From: Agmasoma carcini (nom. nud.)
Lineage: Eukaryota; Microsporidia; Thelohaniidae
Length of the DNA stretch: 26,976 bases
Assembly (NCBI GenBank): GCA_029232285.1
Contig: JAOXFI010000041.1
Location: forward strand, 1-26,976
Direction: 5' to 3'
The stretch's first letter is position 1; every line of letters begins with the position of its first letter. The notes below the pieces were generated by a model. That model ran no database searches. It worked only from the letters and a program-made list of their open reading frames with translations, and had not been told where the DNA came from. A program made the position numbers and the translations under genes. Positions 19,384 to 26,555 of the stretch are shown here, one piece after another.

Positions 19384-19398
19384 TTTTTTCTAACACTG
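19384..19398 (-). repeat. Right terminal inverted repeat of Tc1-like element
   Basis: The minus strand reads CAGTGTTAGAAAAAA, matching the left end with few changes. TA (19399-19400) follows the end on the plus strand. Confidence 0.75.
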
Positions 19399-19549
19399 TA
19401 TATATACAATTATTTTATAATCACAAAAAAAACCGTTGTATTAACAGGATTCAATTCATTATTCTCTAATTTAATATAAAGCTAACATTCACCATTTAAT
19501 CTAGACTCTTTTAAATTAAAATCACAAAAAAAATAAATAAATTTTATTT

Positions 19550-19886
19550 ATGAAATTTTACTGTATTTTAGTAGGATTATTATTGAATATAGTAGATGCC
19601 ACAAATACAGAAAATTATACTTTGAAATTATTAAATGACTATAATTTTGATTTTGAAAAGGAATAAAATGATAAGGATGCTGAAATAAAAGTAGAAACAA
19701 CAGATACAGGATTACTAACTAACTAACATCAAATGTAATAGAAAAACAAATTCAAATCCAGAAGTAGTAGTTGAAGATATTTTAGATACAAACTTAGTAG
19801 ATGAAACAATTTCAAATCTAGAAGTAGCAGTTGAAGATATTTGTTGTAGTGATTGTGGTTGTTATAGGTGTTATGGTAATGATTGA
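19550..19886 (+). pseudogene. Small secreted protein gene broken by one nonsense codon and one CTAA-repeat frameshift
   Basis: The ATG at 19550 follows ATAAATTTTATTT, the usual start signal. The first residues (MKFYCILVGLLLNIVDAT) are a good signal peptide. The frame stops at 19664-19666 (GAA TAA AAT) after 38 codons, continues acidic to a second stop at 19724-19726, and resumes in the next frame to TGA at 19884-19886. The shift coincides with three CTAA units at 19715-19726; two units would put the whole into one frame. The 3' part has an exact-spaced 60-base (20-residue) duplication, with SNPEVVVEDI and SNLEVAVEDI, and a Cys-rich end CCSDCGCYRCYGND. So two lesions separate it from an open frame of about 110 residues. 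Product unknown. Confidence 0.7.
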
Positions 19887-19930
19887 TTATATCTCATGAT
19901 TTATAGTATATTATAAATCATGAGATATAA
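19887..19930 (+). other. Perfect 19-bp hairpin directly after the stop codon
   Basis: Bases 19887-19905 and 19912-19930 are exact reverse complements separated by a six-base loop GTATAT. The left arm starts at the base after the TGA of the broken secreted-protein gene, and an AAAA run follows the right arm. It could act in 3' end formation, or be a miniature inverted-repeat element or scar. No similar perfect hairpin follows the other genes. Confidence 0.85.
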
Positions 19931-20045
19931 AAAGTTTGGCCTTTGATTGCAGGACAAATTTAAATAAATAATTTGAATTTAGTTCTACAACAATTACTAT
20001 TAATAAGATGTTTATTTTACTCAGGCAAAGATATGAAAAATAAAA

Positions 20046-20340
20046 ACACAAAATAGTATCGATTGGAAACCTCTCCAATAATATTCACATTTTTTACAAG
20101 GAATCTTAATTATCAATAAACTTACAATATGAGAATCAAAAAACAATAATAAATATAGAAGAGACGAAAGTAGATATTAATGACCATACACTATTCGTAC
20201 TTTGCTAAAAACAGTAGAAAAACTTGATTGTAATGCCCTTATAGATGGTGACAGTAAGATTTTAAAGACATCATACTATATTGTAGCTGGCTTAGTGCTT
20301 TACGCACACTAACCAATTTATATCTTTAAAAAATGGCATT
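20046..20340 (-). repeat. Structured repeat family, copy 4 (inverted, truncated at tRNA)
   Basis: On the minus strand it reads CCATTTTTTAAAGATATAA, GTGCGTAAAGCACTAAGCC (stem, 20295-20307), GATGTCTTTAAAATCTTACTG then TCACCATCTATAAGGG, AGCAAAGTACGAATAGTGTATGGT (20182-20205), TTAATATCTACTTT, and GTAAGTTTATTGATAATTAAG...AATCGATACTATTTTGTG. This matches copy 1 closely over 9588-9875 but lacks the TTAGAAGTTTTTACTTGC block. The 5' half is absent: the match breaks off 2 bases before the tRNA-Gln gene. Confidence 0.8.
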
Positions 20341-20342
20341 AA

Positions 20343-20414
20343 GGTTTTATAGTGTAATGGTTAGCATTCGGGACTTTGAATCCCGCGACCTGAGTTCGAA
20401 TCTCAGTAGAACCA
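20343..20414 (+). tRNA. trnQ-UUG: tRNA-Gln (anticodon TTG)
   Basis: A full cloverleaf is present in 72 bases. The acceptor GGTTTTA pairs with TAGAACC (one G-T pair) and the discriminator base is A. The D arm is GTGT-AATGGTTA-GCAT. The anticodon stem is CGGGA/TCCCG with loop CTTTGAA, giving anticodon TTG. The variable loop is CGAC, and the T arm is CTGAG-TTCGAAT-CTCAG. No intron and no encoded CCA are seen; the CCA at the end belongs to the acceptor plus discriminator. The internal A and B boxes (TAGTGTAATGG and GAGTTCGAATC) support RNA polymerase III transcription. It decodes CAA (and CAG by wobble). Inverted copies of a structured repeat flank it on both sides. Confidence 0.95.
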
Positions 20415-20415
20415 A

Positions 20416-20421
20416 TTTTTT
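20416..20421 (+). terminator. RNA polymerase III T-run terminator
   Basis: Six T residues begin two bases after the tRNA-Gln discriminator base, the standard pol III stop signal. Confidence 0.8.
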
Positions 20422-20439
20422 GGCTCTTCGAAAAGTTCA

Positions 20440-20965
20440 GACCTCCACGTGATGCAGAGTAGTAAAGTTGTATAAAAGCGAAACTAATTAAACTATAACA
20501 GGTTGGGTCCTGTCAGGGGTTAAACCAAGTCCAAATGGATATGTAATATCTTGTTTACTCTGGAAAACAAGTTTGCCTTCGAGTGACAGACACCTCTTCT
20601 ATCAGTAGGGAAGTGCCACTTCAGGATCTCGAAGATATAAGATGTTTGAAGTGCGTCATAGCACTAAGCCCATCTGCAACCGCATCCTATAGGTTGGTGT
20701 CTTTAAAGTTTTGCTGAAACCTTTTCAAAATGATTTAAGATAGCTTGACGAACTTATCTACTTGTTACCAAAGCGCTTTTGCGTATGGTTGTGTTATTCA
20801 CCCGCTATCAGTTTCTTCTTTGAGCTTTTTTATGATTGATTTTACTGAGTTTAGAAGTTTTTACTTGCTGGTTTGGCTTTTCATCATTTTTTAATTATTA
20901 CTGATATTATAGACTGTTTGTAGAAAAACGGGAAATAAGCGGACAGGATTTCTGCCTCTTTTGTT
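20440..20965 (+). repeat. Structured repeat family, copy 5 (longest single-unit copy)
   Basis: The start is CACCTCC-like (ACCTCCACGTGATGCAGAGT). It then has ACAGG-TTGGGT-CCTGT (hairpin), TTTACTCTGGAAAAC, GAGTGACAGACA, GGGAAGTGCCACTTC, CGAAGATATAAGAT, GTGC-GTCATA-GCAC then TAAGCCC (20651-20664), CAACC...GGTTG (20677-20696) then GTGTCTTTAAAG, ACCAAAGCGC-TTTT-GCGTATGGT (20767-20789), TTAGAAGTTTTTACTTGC and a 3' block to GCGGACAGGATTT. It is richer in G and C than its surroundings and has no open frame. It starts 25 bases after the tRNA. It is the best template for a family consensus; function unknown. Confidence 0.8.
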
Positions 20966-21060
20966 TAGTGTGTGTTTTTATAGTAGCTTGAAAAATTGAT
21001 TTTTACAATCGCTAGATTAAATAAATCCATTATTATTAAATGGCACTTATATTAACGAAG

Positions 21061-21176
21061 AATATGTGTATGTCTATCGACTGCAAATCAGTTAACCAGA
21101 GTAAACAAGGTTAACTGTAACTCCTAAGGCTTTGTTTAGCCATTGATTCTAACGTTACCAGTCTGCATCACGTGGA
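21061..21176 (-). repeat. Structured repeat family, copy 6 (5' part only, inverted)
   Basis: The minus strand begins CCACGTGATGCAGACTGG, the same start as copy 5. It continues TAACGTTAGAATCAATGGCT, GTTTACTCTGGTTAACTG and GTCGATAGACATA, which match copy 1 (TAACGTTGGAAACGACGGCT, CACTCTGGAAACTGG, GTCGATAGACAAA). The match ends after that block. Copies 5 and 6 thus face each other. Confidence 0.75.
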
Positions 21177-21179
21177 ATT

Positions 21180-21660
21180 CTTGATTCATCAATTACAAGA
21201 TAAGTAAATCTTTATAAATATTATTTTTAAACAATTAATAAATAAAATTGATGTAATCAGTTAATACATTTTCTATAATGTAATTAAATATTATTATTAA
21301 TAGGTCTACTGCTTTAGATTGATAAAAATACATAAAAATTGATGTTGTTACATTTTTTGTTACACTTGTGATCTTGTCTACAAAATATGTTGTATAAAAT
21401 TAAAAGAAAACATAATTTGATATTTTTCTTAAATAATATGCTAAAGATTTTTATGAAGAAATAAGTATAATGAGATTCTAAGAAGAAACGGGAAAGAAAA
21501 ATGATCAATATATTATAATATATGAGTGTTAGAGTTTGATATGAAGAGTATAATAAATTTATCATTATGTTGTTAAAACAAATGCTTTTGTGCGCTAATG
21601 ACATTCATTGTCAATGTTTTTAATTTAAACCTTCAACCAGCCATATTTTAGTATTAACAG
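21180..21660. other. Gene-free spacer
   Basis: A/T-rich. A 96-codon minus-strand frame (21314-21604) is rich in Ile/Tyr/Phe/Leu, as expected by chance at this composition, and lacks the usual start signal. I do not call it. Confidence 0.45.
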
Positions 21661-21717
21661 GTTGCAGCCCTTTGACAATATGTAAGTGTTATGAATTTTC
21701 AGGGGTGTTTTTACCAA

Positions 21718-21860
21718 ATTTAAAAAAGGTTAGAACAACAAGAGTCGATTATTATATTGTGAGTGATTACTTGTATTTTTACCAATTTTATTTCTATTTA
21801 AAAAAGGTTAGAAGAATAAGAGTCGTTTATTATATTGTGAGTGATTACTTGTATTTCTAT
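21718..21860 (+). repeat. 78-base direct tandem repeat (two copies)
   Basis: Units start at 21718 and 21796. ATTTAAAAAAGGTTAGAA and GAGTCGATTATTATATTG then TGAGTGATTACTTGTATTT recur with few changes. The unit is a multiple of three, so a 76-codon frame (21672-21902) runs through both copies as a 26-residue repeat (KKVR..RV.YYIVSDYLYFY). The frame lacks the start signal of the other genes, so coding is doubtful, though a small repeat protein cannot be excluded. Confidence 0.8.
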
Positions 21861-22436
21861 TTGGTTCCGATACGAAAAATCAAAAAAGAACCAAAGGAAT
21901 AAAATTAATGGGCCATGTTTTTGGAATGATTAAAGGGATATATCACAGTTAATTATATGTTTATTCCATTGAGATGAATTATTGTTTAAAAAATGATTGC
22001 TTTAAATTTCAGACATTTTACAATAAAAAATCTTTAAAAAAATAAAACTTACCACACCCCTCATACTTCAAACAAATTTAGATTAGAATTGTAGAAAGTA
22101 TAGAAGTGATTAATATTTTTTGCTTAATACGAGATATATCCACAAATTAATAATAAAAACCATTTATTTATGATGATATTCTCTTTTAAATAAAAATTTT
22201 GTAAATTTTACCACTAATCAGATCTAATATAAAATTTATCATTTTTATAAAAATATGCTGTAATAAATATCATTACAGATTCGATTCTTTTATATTGACT
22301 TTTTATTTAATTTTAAATTAGTACAAATAACAACAAAAATTATAAAATATTTTATTTAAATATTTTATTTTAAATATTTGATTTGTGTTATTTATGTATA
22401 TATAGCTTTGTAAGATGGTTCTTTATAAATTTAGAT

Positions 22437-22912
22437 ATTCACGTGGTGAAGAGTGAAAAAATGTTAATTTAACTATAACTGATTAGGGTAGGGGCGAAAA
22501 GAGAACTTGTTGACTATAACTAGCGTTAGAAATCTCTTCTTTGTTAATTTAACTATAATGATTAAGGTAGGGCGAAAGGAGAACCTGTTGACTATAACTA
22601 ACGTTAGAAATCTCTTCTTTGTTAATTTAACTATAATGATTAAGGTAGGGGCGAAAGGAGAACCTGTTGACTATAACTAACGTTAGAAATCTCTTCTTCG
22701 ACAATTTAACTATAACTGATTAAGGTAGGGCGAAAAGAGAACTTGTTGACTATACATAACGTTAGAAATCTTCTCTTCATTGTAGGGAAATACTATTGCT
22801 TTAAGATATAAGCTGATCGATATGGATAAAGCTTTAAAACCGTTTTCTAAGTTTGAGGTGTATTTATAGTTCACTATCACCATCTAAGAGAGAATAACAA
22901 GTTATTGGTTGT
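22437..22912 (+). repeat. Structured repeat family, copy 7 with internal amplification
   Basis: It starts ATTCACGTGGTGAAGAGTG, cognate to the CCACGTGATGCAGAGT of copies 5 and 6. The interior is expanded by four tandem 79-base units (22463-22780). It resumes with TAGGGAAATACTATTGCTTT then AAGATATAAG, and TTCACTATCACCATCTAAGAG, as in copies 1, 3 and 4. The 3' hairpin blocks are lost. Confidence 0.65.
22463..22780 (+). repeat. Four tandem 79-base units within repeat-family copy 7
   Basis: Units begin at 22463, 22543, 22621 and 22700 (80, 78, 79 and about 80 bases). Each contains AATTTAACTATAA(C)TGATTA, GGTAGGG(G)CGAAA, GAGAAC(C/T)TGTTGACTATA, and ACGTTAGAAATCTCTTCTT. GAGA at the start and TCTC at the end of the second half can pair. 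Identity between units is high, so the amplification is recent. It is too long and regular in unit-to-unit contact to be a CRISPR array. Confidence 0.92.
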
Positions 22913-23119
22913 TCAATCCTTATAAATTATTACATATTGTATCGCCAGTTATTTTTATTTATTTTCTTATAAAATATAAAAAATATAATTATATTGAAAA
23001 ACAATTACTATGAGTTTTTCTTTTTCCAATATAATTATAAATATTATGATTTAATATATATATATTTAATTAAAATATGTTTATTTATAAATTTTTAAAA
23101 ATAGGGCATATATTTACAA

Positions 23120-23929
23120 ATGTTACTTGTAATCATAATTAAAATAATATCTACTAAGGTAATTGATAATAATGATATTTATAATTTGATGAAGGAGGAA
23201 TTTAGACAACATGGAAATAACGTTTACATAAATATTGGAGAAGATATAGTTAAAAACGAAGAAAGACGTATAGATATAATAAAACGACCAACCAAAACAT
23301 TAAGAATATTCCATAATTTATATAATTATTTTTCTAAAAAAATAAATAAATTTAGAACAACAAATAACTATGAAAAACTACGTGAATCAATCACTTCATT
23401 CAACAAAATAATCCCTTATGATAAAAAAAGGTACATTTTTTATGAAAACCCGACTAGAGAAAATAATTACAATTTAGATATTAAATATGCCCATGAAAGA
23501 ACAAAATTTAGTGATATGATAATTGGTCATAAAAATTTAAATGAACACGTCCCAATATGTTTGTTAATTGGTGAAATTTGTAAAAATAATTGTGTTAAGA
23601 TATTCAATGGATATGAATGTACTACAAATGTTAAAGATTGCTCACTTCATTACTCTTTTGTAATTAAAAAATCAGACATTGAGATCTATGATTATATAAA
23701 CAGAATTGATTTATGTGTTATTGTGATTTTAGATAAGGAAAAGATTCGAACATCTGATAAAAATATACATACAATCAGTTTTGACAATGAAAAACTTAAA
23801 AATTTGAAATGTTGTGTGTATACTCATAACAAATTCTTGAAAAGAAGGAAATTTATGTATAAATCTAAAACATATGACGTAATAATAGATGTTGATAAAA
23901 GTGATGTTGTTGCTAATCCAAAGATATAA
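23120..23929 (+). CDS. Unknown 269-residue protein with hydrophobic N terminus
   Basis: I do not recognise this protein. The N terminus MLLVIIIKIISTKVIDNND could be a short signal peptide or anchor. The rest is hydrophilic and Lys/Asn/Ile-rich, with no second membrane segment. Residues about 145-175 hold a Cys cluster (CLLIGEICKNNCVKIF and YECTTNVKDCSLHY), which may form disulfides if secreted; two adjacent Cys follow near the end (LKCCVYTH). The upstream sequence has AAATTTTTAAAAATAGGGC about 20 bases before the ATG, a looser version of the start signal. Length and composition are distinct from chance frames, so I accept it as a gene, possibly one of the lineage-specific secreted families common in microsporidia (inference). 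Confidence 0.68.
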   Translation: MLLVIIIKIISTKVIDNNDIYNLMKEEFRQHGNNVYINIGEDIVKNEERRIDIIKRPTKTLRIFHNLYNYFSKKINKFRTTNNYEKLRESITSFNKIIPYDKKRYIFYENPTRENNYNLDIKYAHERTKFSDMIIGHKNLNEHVPICLLIGEICKNNCVKIFNGYECTTNVKDCSLHYSFVIKKSDIEIYDYINRIDLCVIVILDKEKIRTSDKNIHTISFDNEKLKNLKCCVYTHNKFLKRRKFMYKSKTYDVIIDVDKSDVVANPKI

Positions 23930-25513
23930 AAAATTGAAATAATTTTATATAATAAAATTATTTGTACATATTTTATAATATAATAATAATTTTGTACATA
24001 TTCAATAATATAATAATTATGGTGGTATTTTTATGATCACAAAAATATTTTTGGGTTCGGGTTCATTTTAAGTAATTTTTTATAATTATAAACATAGTAA
24101 GATTACCGAATAAAACTATATTGTATTATAGAGCTATTTTTGATAAATTCTTTAATTACCCTACGTGTAAAGACTTACTATACTTAAAACTCAAAGATAA
24201 ACAAGAGAGATTCAATGGCTAGCATAGTTTAGATTCTGTGTGAATACAATGAATTGTGCGGCATGTAAAAACTTAAGGGTACTGATTAGCGATAGTTCAA
24301 CATCTAAAGGGTATTTTTAGAAATAACCGAGTTGAAACATTATATTATTATAAAAAATAAAATCTTATTTTATATATATAAAATTATGTAAATAATATAC
24401 AAAATAAGTTTTGATATAATGTTAAAACATCATATATCAATTAAAAACAGTTAAGGATGGAAAAGAGGTGAATAAAAATAGTGCAATGTATTTTCTTATG
24501 AAAAAAAACAAGAAAATGGGGGTTTAAATATAGATAGAAGTAAGAAGGTGGTTGAGAGCTCATCTTTAAACGCAAAAATTATAGAGGAAAGACAAAAATC
24601 AATAATTAGGTAAATAAGAGAGAAACCAGCAACTGCTTCATAGGTGTAGTTGAATACAAAAATATACAGAAATTATAGTAATTAATAAAAAAAGATCTTT
24701 AAGAACAAAATGATCATGATGATATGTAGAAAGCGTTCAAATCCGCATTTAATTTACTATTAACATATATGAGCATTATATGGTAAATCATCTCATAATT
24801 TCGTAGATTCGATTAATCTGCGCGTGCATACCCAAACAATCAAATAATAATTTATGTTTAAGATAAAAATTGACTTAGATTTTATGTTCTGCTTATTATT
24901 TAGAGTTCTGAATAATATGACCAGAATTTAAATTTGCTTTTGTCATTTTCAATAAACCAAATACGGTTCTGTCTCGTTTGCAATATACAGAAAATTAGAC
25001 TAAATTCCAAACATAAGCTTTGTATACAATAAATAACAAAAATAAGGGTATTTGAGATATAATATTACCATAAAACAACTAGATATTATTGAGCTGGTCT
25101 CAATTGTTAAGCAACAATATATTACTTCGTTCTTAATACAAAGTATAAAGGTTTTGTTTAACCTTTACCCATCGCATCATAGAGAACACAACACCCAGAA
25201 CAAGCAACACCTAGCACGCGGCAACAACAAGATTAATAAATCATTTATAAAAAATATATTTATGTACAACGCTTTTTGGTACAACCCATAACGTGAATCA
25301 CAGCAATATATTATATAATGACAAATTATCATTTTTAAGATTATAAATTTATTGTTCAATGTCTCATAACATATTATTATCATTTTTATATGTCTATGAT
25401 ACTATAAAAATATCATATTTTAAGGTTTAATATACTATTTAAAAACAATCTATACTATAAAATAATTTAATTGTTATTATATTATATAAAATATATTGCA
25501 AACTAAATAATTT
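23930..25513. other. Long gene-free spacer
   Basis: No intact gene in about 1.6 kb. A short coding-like remnant may exist at about 24510-24640 (plus strand, GGLNIDRSKKVVESSSLNAK, then stops) but matches nothing I know. The stretch 25145-25230 is less A/T-rich and contains AAAGGTT-TTGTTT-AACCTTT, a small hairpin. A 79-codon frame at 25052 looks random. Confidence 0.5.
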
Positions 25514-26480
25514 CGGATCAAAATTGAATCTGACCAGGGCGAGATTTCCGATCTTGAAATTTTTTCAAAAGATATTAAATAAAATAACAATAACAATATT
25601 TTTCTTATGGATCAATTTATAACATAATTCTTTTATAAAAACATCACAATTATCTGTTTTGATTCCTCCTCTAGTTTTAATTTTAAGTTTGATGCAATTA
25701 TTAAAGTTTTAACGTTCTGAGAGTCTACCCAAGTGCTCTATCAACAAACCTATAATTATGATACATTATACCATGTTCAAATCCCATTCTTGTCAAATAT
25801 TTATAAACCGGAGCTTCATCAGTGTATAAATAGTTGCGAATTGTTTATTGGGTATAATTTTTGCAAAAACAAGCCAGATTTACGTGTTTTCTATCCCATT
25901 ATACATAGTGCATCTTAGCGATTCGTAGGGAAAAACTTAGGTCCATTTACACTTGTAATTTATTATAGTTTCATCGATTTATACAATTCTTCTAGCACCA
26001 CCAGGTTCATCATAAGAAAAATCAGGATTATAATTTTTTTTAATAAATGACCAATTATTTTCTTAACAGTGAATTTACAATATTATTGTTTAGAATTAAA
26101 ATAGATCTGACACTACAATGAGAAAAATATTTTACTATAACTGAAATTATCACTCTTATATCAACGTTAAAATTACCAAAAAACTACCAGATCTTATAGA
26201 AACGTATCTCTTAAATCTATACAATCTCTGTTTATACATCTTCAAGCATATCCATTAATGTTTTTTCTTTGTATTTGTGTTCATACGTTTTTGATATTTT
26301 GACCAAAAACCTTCTCAGTAAATCAATGAATTGGTTTGTAGCATTTCTACTAATTCAAAATCATCAATGTTGTTAAGATGCCTTTCAACCTCATCTAATG
26401 TTTTTTACTAATGTTAATTGTTATTAGGGTAATTTTTTGGGGAAAATTCCGACCTGATCCAAAATTTCAATTTAGATCGC
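25514..26480 (-). mobile_element. Dead Merlin (ISXO2/IS1016-type) transposon with imperfect terminal repeats
   Basis: The ends (25514-25549 and 26441-26480) are imperfect inverted repeats: CGGATCAAAATTGAA...CCAGGGCGAGATTTCC against GCGATCTAAATTGAA...ATCAGGTCGGAATTTTCC. Between them the minus strand carries a decayed transposase. VERHLNNIDDFELVEMLQTN is near its start. FGNFNVDIRVIISVIVKYF then SHCSVRSI (about 26090-26165) matches the family's second helix set. IDETIINYKCK (25940-25980) is the first catalytic Asp. KIIPNKQFATIYT, TDEAPVYKYLTRMGFEHGI (second Asp, 25765-25825), YHNYRFVDRALG and VDSQNVKTL follow, the last at the position of VNTQAVES. Frameshifts and stops are frequent. It lies about 75 bases before the GlnRS-like frame. 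Confidence 0.85.
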
Positions 26481-26555
26481 AAATCGAAACAGCACCAAAT
26501 AAACATTATTTAACTTTTCAATATAAATAATGTTAAAATTTCTACTTCTATGTAG

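Larger units (their letters stand above)
18267..19398 (-). mobile_element. Complete but dead Tc1-like DNA transposon with terminal repeats and TA flanks
   Basis: The ends are CAGTGTTGGGAAA (18267) and, on the other strand, CAGTGTTAGAAAAAA (from 19398). Each is flanked by TA, the Tc1/mariner target site. The 1132-base body encodes a decayed transposase on the minus strand. It starts MGKHVSSLVKGRIIAFRNQS (ATG at 19322), the classic N terminus, with KGITDKVDLLISIIL as helix-turn-helix. Later come ILCSDGSTFILF (first-Asp block, SDE changed to SDG), NHLVSTVKHGDDKVMICGHF (about 18840-18890) and SFKEFGVKYL before the last acid block. Stops and frameshifts abolish function. The length and ends fit a full-length Tc1 copy. 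Confidence 0.85.

Noticed and set aside
21314..21604. 96-codon minus-strand frame
   Set aside because: Ile/Phe/Tyr/Leu-rich chance frame without the usual start signal or any recognisable pattern.
22463..22780. Possible CRISPR array
   Set aside because: The 79-base units abut without unique spacers, the genome is eukaryotic and there are no cas genes.
24510..24640. Coding remnant on the plus strand
   Set aside because: Only about 35 codons look protein-like before stops; no family could be named, so no gene was called.
25052..25383. Overlapping frames of 79 (+) and 68 (-) codons
   Set aside because: They overlap on opposite strands, lack start signals and show no family pattern.
25733..25918. 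61-codon plus-strand frame
   Set aside because: Antisense to the Merlin transposase relic; the minus strand carries the TDEAPVYKYL catalytic block.
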